Of a stretch of DNA of 64,000 bases, positions 1 to 10,002 are shown piece by piece. The stretch covers positions 62,198,950 to 62,262,949 of the forward strand of contig CM055097.1 of NCBI GenBank assembly GCA_029204225.1. The letters are read 5' to 3'. Numbering within the stretch: the first letter of the stretch is position 1; each line of letters opens with the position of its first letter. Source of the DNA: Diphasiastrum complanatum (Eukaryota > Streptophyta > Lycopodiopsida > Lycopodiales > Lycopodiaceae). The translations under genes were made by a program, and so were the position numbers. Under the pieces are notes generated by a model that saw only the letters and a list, made by a program, of their open reading frames with translations, ran no database searches and was not told the DNA's origin.

Positions 1-605
1 ACGTGCTTCTGGATGCAGATTTCAATCCGAGGCTGTCTGATTTTGGGCTGGCCAGGCTGATTGAAGACAGTAATCTGGCCAAGACAATAACTTTAGCAGG
101 CACACTGGGCTTTGTTGCTCCAGAGCTTCATTACACAGGCAAAGCGAATGAGAAATCAGATGTGTATAGCTTTGGAGTTCTTCTGCTCACTGTGGCCTGT
201 GGCAGGCCACCTTTGGATGACACCCTACCTGATCAGGAGACTCTTTTGAACTGGGTTTGGCGAATGCAGGAGGAAGGCAGGCTGATGGATGCAGCAGACC
301 CCAAATTGGCCGGGGATTACAATGACATTGAGATGATTTGTCTTCTTCAGCTGGGGCTAATCTGCTGCTACCCAGATCCGGATGCAAGGCCTACTATGAG
401 GTACTGCAACCAGGTGCTGCATGGTGATGCTCCAATCCCCAGATTAGCCAGCTCGAAACCTCTACTCTTCTATTCCATGCATCCATTGCCTATATCTGCC
501 GAGTTCGAATCAGGTAAAAGCTCTTTCAACGTGAGGTCTTCTGAATCTTCAACAGGTGCAATGCTATCTAGAAATCTTTCTTGTGAAATCAGTTCAGTTA
601 ATTAA
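1..605 (+). CDS. Lectin receptor-like kinase, C-terminal part (5' end outside window)
   Basis: Open from the window edge (frame begins at base 3) to TAA at 603-605; about 200 residues are visible. The start reads NVLLD-like (VLLDADFNPRLSDFGLAR), so the window opens just after the catalytic loop. DFG is at about residues 13-15, the activation segment ends in APE at about 39-41 (FVAPE), and subdomain IX reads SDVYSFGVLL at about 53-62. The lobe end (WVWRMQEEGR, then DARPTM) matches the L-type lectin receptor kinase family, where these plasma-membrane kinases sense extracellular ligands through a legume-lectin domain; that domain would lie upstream. The serine-rich tail after about residue 140 is variable. 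The lectin subclass is inferred from the kinase alone, and another receptor-like kinase clade is possible. The 3' end is intronless, as is usual for this family. Confidence 0.8.
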   Translation, partial: VLLDADFNPRLSDFGLARLIEDSNLAKTITLAGTLGFVAPELHYTGKANEKSDVYSFGVLLLTVACGRPPLDDTLPDQETLLNWVWRMQEEGRLMDAADPKLAGDYNDIEMICLLQLGLICCYPDPDARPTMRYCNQVLHGDAPIPRLASSKPLLFYSMHPLPISAEFESGKSSFNVRSSESSTGAMLSRNLSCEISSVN

Positions 606-2739
606 GTAAATCAGTGGGTTGCTTGTTCTGGCCCTTCTGGAGTAAATCAAATTATGCACTCATCATGGGTTCTCGAGTGTTCACTGTTAAATCATAAGTT
701 TGATTTGCTTTTTAAGCAAGCTCTTTTACAATGAAAACTCACTACTTTGTGAGTTATCGTTGAAGCTCAGTTCCTGTAAAGCCCATTCACCCTAACGGAG
801 TATAGCCTCATGAGCTATTGTTGATTGTACTCAGATTGTATTAATAGAACTTAGACGTTCAATTATGCCACCAGATTTTTGGGTTAATCACCTTTATCCA
901 AACGAAAGTTATAGGTAGGTGCCTTAGATGATCCTTTTTGCCAAAAGACCCCTTAGTATGAAAAGTAGACTGTCAAACTATAAACCCTACCTTTGTTTTG
1001 GTCCAGAGCAGCAACTGTAGATGAAACCAAGTAGGAAATTAAAAAATGCAAGTCAGGTCCAACTAACTGGAATGATGTGGGCGGCCGGACCCTCAGATAT
1101 TCAGTTGCTGCAAAGTACAATCTCTCTTACAAAACTAGCATGTCCATATGGAACTTTTGTAAAACCAGTTCAGATTTTTTTGTGGCAAGGATACTTGAAA
1201 ATCGAAGTAGACAAGGTGCATGCTGCTAGTTTTGTTATTGGGTGGATCATTCTTTGTCAGCTTCTTAGTATGTATCAAGAAGATGCTTTTTTGAATTTGT
1301 TAGCTGGTTGGTAGGCAAGCATTAATCCATTAATTTAACATACCTTAGTTCTGGTTTGGTGAGCATGACAAAATTAAGAGATACTTATCCTTTTGCCTTG
1401 TCAGTACGTATCCGTTGCTGAAAGACCTCATCTATTCCTAATGTGCTGGAACAAAACATCTCACACAATCTATTATATTGAAGTGATTATACATAGTACA
1501 TTATATGGACCCCTTTTTGTTTGGCACTCATATAGCCTATTCTTGTAATGGATTTGGAATTTTCTGAAGCTCCAAGGAGGAGTGATGGAAAGTGTGAATA
1601 TCTGCTATGTGGTGGGAATTTTTTTAGAGATTGCTCATCTTTTTCAAACTATATCATTAATCTGAAATGCTTTTTGAATTGTGAACATTTAACAACCAGT
1701 AGTTCTGCCTATATGGTGACAGGCTTTTCCTTATTGGAGGGGAGGTGAAGGATTATCCATTAAGTATTATGGTATATTCCTTTTGGAGTAGTTCTGTTGC
1801 TTTCATCATTTCAAGGTAGGTGTCAACATTTTTATGGACTTGAAAAAATAAATAAATGCTTGCTCCATGCTCTATTTCATTCTCTTTTACCATTTACATC
1901 TAGAGCACATAATGGGTTGACCAGGGGCATTTGAGAAGGTCTCTGCTTAGCACTACAGATCATGATTTAATAGGGAATATGATTGGCAATCTACTTGGAA
2001 TGCATCCATTGTATGTGCTCAGTTTTACTTACGTATTCTTCAAGCTTTGATATATGTGCACTTCCCTAGTCTTAAAACTAGTAGTTCATGCCAGTATGTG
2101 TGTGTGGCTTTTTTAACGTAGTACTCTTTTCTAGTAGGAGGACCTACGGGTTGTGAAGTAACAATTTAAGATCAATGCTTGAAACCAATATGTTACTCAT
2201 ACAATCAACAACTTGAAGGCTGCAAAGTTGTCAGCCTATAGTTCATGATTGTGATATGTAAAGTAGTGCATTTCAAACCTTAATATTCATTAATAGTTAA
2301 AACTGAGTGTCCATACATTTAGATTAGATTTTCAACACTATGGCACTTGGCCTTACAACAATACACCAATTTTTTCAAAGATGATCATGGTCAAAAGATA
2401 AGGAGTGTCATTAGGAATCGGGCACACCATATATGGTCAGTAAGCCTATGGTTATAGGAAAATGGTCAAGCTGGTTGGTGTTAGTCTAAGAATTTGATTC
2501 TCAGGTTCAAGTGACTTCAAGCCACAAACATTTTGTAGCTGATCAAATGTATAGGTTGACCAATGAAGGAAACATGAGAAACTTTCATCAACTTCCAGAT
2601 CAACATGTATTTGCAATCAGCGATTCCAGAGAAATGTGTCGGAGGCAAGGACGACCCGCTGGTCCACAAATTGCCCATCACTCCCCATAAAACCAATGAT
2701 GTTGTTCCAATAATGGTAATTAGGCCACTTTGAAAAGCT
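606..2739. other. Intergenic, no gene recognised
   Basis: The first few hundred bases are probably the 3' UTR of the kinase. The rest is AT-rich. The frame at 1021-1314 (97 codons) shows no recognisable motif. No element termini were identified. Confidence 0.5.
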
Positions 2740-3433
2740 GGTTTCCTTTTATTACAATTACACATATATAGCTGTCGCAACCAATAATCAAGCGGGTAAA
2801 AGCAAATTTTCATACAATTGTGGCTATAGCAAAAAATATATCAGTCACATTATTAGAAGGGGTGTCTTCTAAAATTGGTGTTATATCAAGGTATGCATTT
2901 TTTGAATAATGTTATTTACAATTGACATTTATGTGGAAGGTAGTACACAAAACTTCATCTCATGATAATCCTAGAGCAAATGGGCAAGTCAATGCTACAA
3001 TCAAAGTTTTGAAGGCCATCCTTAGCAGTTAGCTCAAAATTCAATGACATATGTAGATCATGGCTACAAACGTTGTAATCAGTAATATGAGCTTTTGCAC
3101 TATGTATAAAGTAACCTTCCAATCAGTTAATTGAGGTGTAGCCATGATGCCCTTTGAATCAATAGCACCCACATTGCCTATACAAAGGAGACAACGTATT
3201 TTCATATTTCGTGGTTAAAAGTCATTCACTTCAACTTAAAATATTGGATGGAACGGAGTAGTGTTCATTTCAACAGTAATGGATTTGCACAAGCAATGAA
3301 TAAAAGTGGCAAAATTGATAGGTCAAATCGAGTGAGCTTGAGGTTCGGAAACAAGTCCTTCATTTTCCTAAGAACATCAACAAAAACATTTTGTTTCTGC
3401 ATAAAAAACTGTTGTGGACCTTATCTTATTTGA
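2740..3433 (+). pseudogene. Decayed Ty3/gypsy integrase C-terminal region
   Basis: Read on the plus strand with several stops and shifts, the region keeps the order of a gypsy integrase. At about 2959-3030 it reads HDNPRANGQVNATIKVLKAI, corresponding to the usual HPQANGQAEATNKVLK block after the last catalytic Asp. At about 3089-3190 it reads MYKVTFQS, a stop, then VAMMPFESIAPTLP, corresponding to YKVTTxxTPFxLVYGxEAMMPFE. Near 3404 CCGPYLI resembles the WxGPYxI of the C-terminal domain. Integrase would insert the cDNA, but this copy has stops after AILSS and QSVN and cannot make protein. No LTR was found beside it. Family assignment rests on these blocks. Confidence 0.6.
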
Positions 3434-4240
3434 CACACGTTTGGAAACAATGTACAACCCAAATACCAAGCATAGACGTACTCTAGAAGACTAAGCGTTG
3501 CTTTAATGATTCAACAACATATTTGCATGTAACAAGGATTGTTGACAAAGAATCTTGAAGATTTGAAGGATCACTTGGGCAAAAGCAATTTGTCCCCTCA
3601 TGGTCAAGGCAATGATCTCATATATGTTAGGAAGTTGATAAGATCTGATAGCAAGAATTGACCCTTAGCTACCTTTTAGTTAGCCCATGCAAGACGCGAT
3701 TGGATGAGGAAGCAATGAAACCAACTAGCTAAATTCTATAAGCAACAAGTGGTTGGGTTCACTCAACTTGAGGCTTCCGTACTTATGCTAAATCAAAAGA
3801 TGCTATGGATTCTAATTAAAATAGGTCGTTTTCACAATATGCAATACACATAGGTTCCTGTATTTATAAAGAAACGAATGATAGATCTTTTCGCTAATTG
3901 TTGCATTTCCAATTAGCATCCCAATGTTACACGACTCATCAACTACTGCTCATAATCATTTAAGATCAATAACAAGCCAACGTAATGAGGGAATCCATGC
4001 TCATAGATAAATAACAATGGTATTCCAATATGGTGTAGTTACACTAGTTTCAGAAACTTAGAAACTAATTTTTCTTTGTATCAATGACAAATTGTTACAA
4101 GATGATTACTCTACAAATGATTATAGTTTTCACCCAAGATATGATCCATAAATACACAAATTTTAATGTCATTTTTCTCTCATTGTAAGATGTATGTCAA
4201 TAAAAAATTATAAATCCTAGTCTTCTTTATCACAAAATCT

Positions 4241-4243
<3 letters not shown>
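3434..4243. other. No gene recognised
   Basis: AT-rich sequence after the gypsy integrase remnant. It could be more of the same element, but I see no LTR terminus or conserved motif. Confidence 0.4.

Positions 4244-4295
<52 letters not shown>
4244..4295. repeat. (CT)n microsatellite
   Basis: Uninterrupted CT dinucleotides, about 26 units, between AT-rich flanks. Confidence 0.95.
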
Positions 4296-4300
<5 letters not shown>

Positions 4301-4360
4301 AAATAACTTGTCCATACCTTTCCTTTATGATGCTTTCTTGTCATTATTCATAGCCATTTG

Positions 4361-4368
4361 GTAGCAAT
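4361..4368. repeat. Target-site duplication, left copy (partner 4951-4958)
   Basis: GTAGCAAT is directly repeated, without mismatch, on both sides of the MITE. Confidence 0.65.
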
Positions 4369-4950
4369 CATAGAATTAATGAACCGTTAACGGTTCACCA
4401 CGGTTCTGAGAGCTGTACAGTGAATCGTACGGTTCTTTAAAATTTTTGCCTAGAATCGTGGTAAATTGTACTAAATAATTAATTAATTAATTTTTTTTTG
4501 TCCCACTCCCAAAAATAGCCCAAAAAATTGCTAAAAAAATGCCAATTTTTTTTTTTTTCCAGAAAAGGTAGATTCTCCTTACTTAGATTATTAACTTCAA
4601 ATGATTTAATCTCCCAAATTGATAAGAGAGAGGGAGATGGAGAGGAGATAGAGAGAGAGGGACAAAAACGAGCTTTGAGGGGTTTTGGGGGGAAATTTAG
4701 GAAAATTAATTAATTAATTATTATTTATTTTTTTACATGAACCGTACCGCGAGTTGAAGTGGTAAACTTGCCAGTGATTCCAAGAATTTCAGATAACACA
4801 TCAATGGATGACCTGAGATTGCAATTGCTGGATTTCGGACACAAACATAAATCTAACGCTGATTTATGCATAAGGAAAAGTGCAAAATATTGCAGATTGA
4901 TGGTCTTCTTGATGCTTCGTGGTACGGTTCCCAGAACCGTGGGTTCTATG
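4369..4950. mobile_element. Non-autonomous hAT-like MITE
   Basis: The 8-bp sequence GTAGCAAT occurs at 4361-4368 and again at 4951-4958. It brackets a 582-bp block whose ends are inverted: CATAGAA at 4369-4375 and TTCTATG at 4944-4950. Just inside, CCACGGTTCTGAGA at 4398-4411 is inverted as TCCCAGAACCGTGG at 4929-4942. An 8-bp target duplication is characteristic of hAT transposons. The ends carry repeated GAACCGT/ACGGTTC motifs, like the subterminal transposase-binding arrays known in hAT elements. The interior is AT-rich with AATTAATTAATT runs and has no transposase, so mobility would depend on another element. Short open frames inside are not thought to be genes. Confidence 0.65.
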
Positions 4951-4958
4951 GTAGCAAT

Positions 4959-5738
4959 ACTATCTTTTTTCCTAATTTGAAAACATCAGCTATTTGTCCA
5001 TTTATATGCAACGCTAGCTATGCATGTTGATGATTACGTATTTTGCTTTGTCTTAAAAGAGCTTTATTTGTTGATGGAGAAGACATGAACCCAATGTCAC
5101 TTGATTTTGGGAGCAACCCATCGAATAAGCAAAATATTTCATTGTAAATATTGCTTGGTGGCTAATGCCATTCATAGGCAAAGCCACTCCTATGACCCAA
5201 GCCACTTTCGAGGTCAAGGTCAAAGTTATTGGCAACATGTCAATGTTCATCAAGGTCTCAAAATAATACTTTTCTTCAAGGATTAGCACCTATCACAAGT
5301 TGGACATGAGATAGTAGAGCCAATAAATGTTCCTCCATGTTTATTGTTGATTTTTTTTTAAGCAAGAGCCCATGCTCTCCTCTATATTATGTGGAGGGAT
5401 CTAATGGAGAGTTGGTACTTGTGTACACATCTCAACTTCGAGTTGATGACATTGTGCATTGTTATGAATGTGACAAAATACATCATAACTCAAAATGCTA
5501 GCATCTTAACAATCCAATGAAGTTCATGGCATTGTGTTTTGACTTTGGTTTGAACATACATGTCTCAAGTGTCCATTGAGGTTGCAAAAAAAAGTTAGAC
5601 GGGCCAAAATCCTTCATAGCAATTCATGTGAATCACCCCAAGGCATACTTACTCAAATTACGCTATAAAGGAGAGATCACAAATGTGACATGACTTTGAA
5701 AGGGTGCTAATCAAGAATATCATGATGAAGTCACATAG
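4959..5738. other. No gene recognised; right flank of MITE
   Basis: Overlapping short frames on both strands at 5053-5289 carry no known motif. The 3' LTR expected for the minus-strand copia element that ends near 5739 was not recognised here. Confidence 0.4.
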
Positions 5739-6044
5739 TTACCAACTAAGCAACCAAAAGCAATAACATTGATAAATCTGAGATGGTGCTCCTTTGATAA
5801 AGCTTTCGTGAAGTAATTTGCTGCGATCTGTCCTGCAGTAAACCAATGACACTTCCTTGCCTTGCACTTTTTCTCTAAGGTAGTGATACCTAATTTCAAT
5901 ATGTTTGCTTCGAGACTGAAATCTTGGATTTAGAGATAGTGCAATTGTGCTTCGATTGTCACAAAAGAGGATGTGGTTGAGCAACGTCGATATCTGCAAG
6001 CAGGTTTCTGAGCCAAATTGTCTCCTTGGTAGCATTTGTGGCAA
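5739..6044 (-). pseudogene. copia RNase H C-terminal fragment
   Basis: About 100 codons. DNRSTIALSLNP followed by RSKHIEIRYHYLRE is the conserved copia RNase H tail (DNxSAIxLxxNPxxHxRTKHIDxxxHFxR), and LVYCRTD corresponds to the strand before ADxxTK. After that the frame no longer matches the family, so the ADIFTK-like end is lost. In an intact element this domain degrades the RNA strand of the hybrid. It lies downstream of the RT fragment on the same strand. Confidence 0.75.
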
Positions 6045-6114
6045 CTATGTATTCTGATTCGGTTGATGATAATGCTACTGAGGTCTGTTTTCGATTGTTC
6101 CATCAGATTGGGCC

Positions 6115-7344
6115 TTAATTGAATAAGAATACAAATCTAAAAATCAATTTTCTGGTGTCGATATCTCCTGCCCAATCTGCATCTGTGTATCCTTCGAGAA
6201 TATTGATAGGTTGGCTGCCTCCATAACAGATGCTAAGCTGTTTTATTGCTTGGACATATTTCATGACCTTTATGAGTGCTTTTAAATGGGTTGATAGGAA
6301 CTGGCTAAGTGAATTGATCAAGTATGCAAGGTCTGGTCGAGTGCAGAGCATTGCATACATCAGTGAGCCGATAATGGAGTGAAATGGATATTGCTTCATT
6401 TCCTCCTTTTCTACCTCGGTTCGAGGGCACTGTTCCTTCAATAATTTCAGAGCAGGGTCGAGCGGAAAGTAACTTGATTTGCAGTTGTTCATTTCATATC
6501 TTTCCAGCACATTAGTGAGATATCGTTGTTGACTGATATAAATATGTCTGCTGGATCGATTTCGATGAATTTGGATTCTAAGGGAGTAATGGCCTGGACC
6601 CATATCAGTCATCTTGTACTCCTGTGCTAACATGCATTTTGTATCCTTCAATAAATTCAGATTGTTACTAAAAGTAACGTATCATCTACATAAATAGTGA
6701 TGATTATGTAGGAAGAAATAACAGACTTGAAGTAAACATTCGAGTCTGTCGAATTTGAATAAAACCATTCTCGATTAAAAATGCATTGATTTTCTGAAAC
6801 CAGGCTCTTGGTGACTGTTTTAGACCATACAAAGCCTTGTGGATTTTGCACACTAAGTGCTCTTTGCCCTTGAGCTCGTATCCCTCTAGTTGCGACATAA
6901 GATCTCATCTTCGATAGTCTCGTTGACAAAGGCAGTCTGGACATCCATTTGGTGGATTTTGAGATCGGCTGTAGCTGCAAAGGAGAGTAGTAGTCTGATC
7001 GAAGCATGCTTAACGACAAGGCTAAAGGTCTCTGAATAGTTTAAATTTGGAATTTGGGAGAAGCTTTTGGTGACTAGTTTGGCCTTGTATCGATTTAATC
7101 TTCCTTCAGCATCATACTTCGCTTTGAATATCCATTTGCATGAAATCAGATTTCAATCCTTTGGCAACTCAGTAATAGTCCATGTTTGATTCTGCATGAG
7201 AGAATCAAATTCAGTGTCCATTGCAGCTTTCCACTGGTCAGCATCAGATGTCGACATTGCCTCTAAAACAATGTTTGGTTCATGCACATAGTAGCAGGCT
7301 GGATCATCCATGAATCGGGATGGAGGCTGTCTGGATCGGTTCAA
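6115..7344 (-). pseudogene. copia reverse transcriptase, broken in three pieces
   Basis: The N-terminal piece at 7153-7344 has WKAAMDTEFDSLMQNQTW and the ELPKD end, the typical RT entry of copia. The piece at 6657-7019 contains ALYGLKQSPRAWFQKI (in a second frame at about 6780-6830) and YVDDTLLLV, the catalytic YxDD box. The piece at 6115-6651 has YISQQRYLTNVLERY, GSLMYAMLCTRPDLA and TDADWAGD, leading into RNase H. Frame changes near 6900 and 6655, and missing sequence between 7019 and 7153, show that the gene is inactive. The reaction in the family is RNA-templated cDNA synthesis in the virus-like particle. Confidence 0.85.
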
Positions 7345-7439
7345 TCTTCTGGGTTGAACTTCGATCCTCTGATGCGGTTCGACTTGTCGAGGGTCTGAAT
7401 CTTTGTTGGAGTCGGTGTCGAGTTACTGATCAATCATGA

Positions 7440-8361
7440 GTTCGGAGTTGTCGACTCTGGGATTGGAAGTCGTTGTAGCTTTTCCCTTGTGGTCGAAGAA
7501 TTGTTCTTCCACAAAAATGACATCTCTATTGGTGAATGATTTCTGAGTGTCCAGGTTGTAGAGCTTGTATGCTTTGTGGTCTGGGAAATAGCCGATGAAA
7601 ATCGACTATCCGCTAGTGTCGTCCAACTTCTTTCTTAGACCAGTAGGAATTTGAGCGTAGGCTATGCATCCAAACACTCGAATTTGCTTGAATGATGGTT
7701 TCGATCATGTCCACACTTCATAAGGTGTCTTGCCATTCAGGGCCTTTGTAATGGATCAATTTTGTAGACAGGCGGCTGTAGTAACAGCTTCTTCCCATAA
7801 TTTCTTTGGAAGAGAGGCATGGGCCAACATGCTCTTGGCACTTTCGATGAGTGTCTGATTCTTCCTTTCAGCTACACCATTGGACTAAGGTGAGTAGCTG
7901 TTTGTGTATTCTGAAGTATTCCATTGACCTTGCAAAAGTCCTTGAATTCGGTGGAGATGAATTCTCCCCCTTCATCAGTACGTAGAGTCTTGATTTTTCT
8001 CTGGGTCTGATTTTCAGCAGATGCCTTGAACTGCTTGAAGAACTTGAAAGATTCGGACTTGTTCTTCAGACAATAAGTAGCAGTCCTTGAGAGAGGTCAT
8101 CAATGAACGTTAGGAAATAGACGGCTCCCCCTATGGAAGCAGTTTGCATAGGGCCACAAATGTCGATGTGTACAAGATCAAGCAAACCTTTGGAAGTACT
8201 GAATCAGAAATAAAAGGGCTTCTAGCATGCTTGCTGATAATACAGCTTTCACATGGAGAAGTTGGTTTGCTGACAAAAGAAAGATCTTGTACTAGATTCT
8301 GAATCGACATTTGCTGAATACTATTGGAGTTTAGATGGCCTAATCTGAAATGCCAAAGCAT
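7440..8361 (-). pseudogene. copia GAG-pre-integrase and integrase, decayed
   Basis: At 8131-8361 the frame has WHFRLGHLNSNSIQQM and CESCIISKHARSPF, the H..H...C..C zinc-binding N-terminal domain of copia integrase. Lower down, with stops, are the end of the catalytic core and the block FGCIAYAQIPTGLRKKLDD with FIGYFPDHKAYKLYNL and NRDVIFVEEQFF at about 7500-7660, which precede the RT linker. No continuous frame remains. In the family this enzyme joins cDNA to the chromosome. Confidence 0.75.
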
Positions 8362-8675
8362 ATCAGTCGATTCGGAAGTGGATGCATGAAGAGCTTGGCT
8401 ATTTGTCGAATAACGATGACTAAGCTTGTAAAGATAGCCACATCGTCTACTGAAAGCTAAAACTTTTCTAGACTTATCGAGTATGGTGTATCAAATTCAA
8501 TCATTCGACCAGAATCAGTGATTCTGCTTATCGAAAGCAGATTCTTGGTAAGGTTAGGAACATAAAGAACGTTGGATAGCAACTTTGCATCACCTTTCTG
8601 GAACTCGACTTTGACTGTTCCTTCACCTTCGATAGAATGAGATCTGAACTTCTAATTTTTTTTTGAATATAGAGC

Positions 8676-9215
8676 TTAAGGATCTGATCTTGAGCCTGAG
8701 GAGGATGCAGTTCTTCTCATCTCCTCTTGTATTAGCATCAAAATTACTCTTGATAGAGTGAAATGCTCCTGGGTCGAAATTGCCATGATCCAAGTTTCAT
8801 AGGCATCAGATAGACTCGATAATAGAGTCATAACAGCATCAGAATCTTCAATGATTGAGCCAGTTGCAGTCATTTGCTCCATAAGATTTTTGAAAGTGTT
8901 GAGAAGACTCAAAATACTATATGCATCAGACATTCTCAGGGTGAAGAATTTCTTCCTCAAATGAAGTTTGGAAGTGACATCCCTGATATCGTAAAGAGTT
9001 GCTAGGTTGTCCCATGCATCCTTAGCAGTATGAGCAGCTCATATATGGCTGATTTGAGAGTCTTTGATATGAGAGTAATCATGGCAATTGCCTTGCCATC
9101 TCTCAATCTCCATTTGGTGATGATGGTTGCATCACCTTCTGGCTTGACCTCTGTGCCATCAACTATGTCCCACAGTCCTTTGACAAGTAGAACTACTTTC
9201 ATCTTGAACTTCTAG
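8676..9215 (-). pseudogene. copia gag (UBN2/DUF4219-type) remnant
   Basis: KLDGNNYYL ends one frame at 9212. MKVVLLVKGLWDIVDGTEV continues in another at 9202 with KWRLRDGKAIAMITL. A third piece at 8676-8960 has LRMSDAYSILSLLNTFKNLM, DAVMTLLSSLSDAYETWI and ILMLIQEEMRR. These are the conserved blocks of plant copia gag, which forms the particle shell. Two frame breaks inactivate it. The plus-strand remnant at 12.2-13.0 kb is a homologous but separate copy. Confidence 0.8.
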
Positions 9216-9415
9216 AGATAATAGTTATTTCCATCAAGTTTGTCGATCAGAGATGAACTAGAAGATGAATCAATTCTGGTATAGAGTGAGAGATCGTTGG
9301 TAGAAACAACAATATCGGAACATTGTTGGCTTTGTGCACTTACTGAACGATGTCTTGGTAGAAACAAGACTGATAACCTGCAATAGAAATGTAAATTACT
9401 ATACCACCCCCACCC

Positions 9416-9427
9416 GCTCTGATACCA
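9416..9427 (-). promoter_or_regulatory. Primer-binding site (tRNA-iMet type)
   Basis: On the minus strand TGGTATCAGAGC, the standard complement of the initiator-tRNA 3' end used by plant copia elements, follows directly after the LTR end ...TTTTACGACA. Confidence 0.85.
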
Positions 9428-9700
9428 TGTCGTAAAATCGATGGGATAGTAGCGGAAGTAGAACAACGGATGGTTGTAGATCGGAAGTGCAACAGTTACC
9501 AGCAATAATCAAGATGAAATAAGCAGTAGTAATGTTCAATAGAACAAACCAATAGTGTCAAAAAATGTACTCATGATAAAAATTAGGAGGTGAGTACATG
9601 GGCTTGAAGCTTAGCACAATTTAGTGAGTCGCAAATATTTTAGAGCTTCCATCTATATAGATAACTATCTGAAAAGATATTTATTTACAAGATATTTTCT
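9428..9700 (-). mobile_element. 5' LTR of the copia element (inner edge certain, outer edge not)
   Basis: The inner edge is fixed by the PBS: plus-strand TGTCGTAAAATCG starts at 9428, so the LTR ends in ...CA on the minus strand. The outer edge was not located, because no second LTR copy is available for comparison. It may extend past 9700 and include the minisatellite at 9841-10002. Confidence 0.55.
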
Positions 9701-9840
9701 AGTCTTTCAGGTCAATGCTTTTCTACCTACTTAATTGATTACAACCGCCTTCTAGTTGGTAGCCGCCTTTTAAGTAGTAAAGACTATGTACTAGTAGGTG
9801 AATTGCCATAAAGTCTTGGATCGACTTTTTCTTGATGACG

Positions 9841-10002
9841 GAGTCAGATTTGTCAGTTGAGTCAGTTTTGTCGGTTGAGTTAGATTTGTTGGTTGCCTCA
9901 GATTTGTCGGCTGAGTTAGATTTGTTGGCTGAGTTAGATTTGTTGGTTGTCTCAGATTTGTCGGCTAAGTCAGATTTGTCGGTTGCCTCAGATTTGTCGG
10001 CT
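9841..10002. repeat. 18-bp minisatellite, nine copies
   Basis: Nine consecutive 18-bp units of consensus GAGTCAGATTTGTCGGYT, each differing at a few positions. The period is a multiple of three and the minus strand stays open through all nine, giving six-residue units of the type (S/A/T)(D/N)KS(E/N/D)x inside a 122-codon frame (9723-10091). It sits about 0.4 kb outside the PBS of the copia element, so it may be LTR U3 sequence. I see no evidence that it is translated. Confidence 0.9.

Larger units (their letters stand above)
5739..9427 (-). mobile_element. Ty1/copia retrotransposon internal region, decayed
   Basis: On the minus strand, from high to low coordinates, the order is primer-binding site, gag, GAG-pre-integrase, integrase, RT and RNase H, which is the copia order (integrase before RT). 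The reading frame is broken many times by stops and shifts, so the copy is dead. It begins at an LTR/PBS junction at 9427/9428 and fades out near 5739 after the RNase H block. A second LTR was not seen at the low end, so the 3' end is either truncated or too diverged to recognise. The parts are listed separately. Confidence 0.85.
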
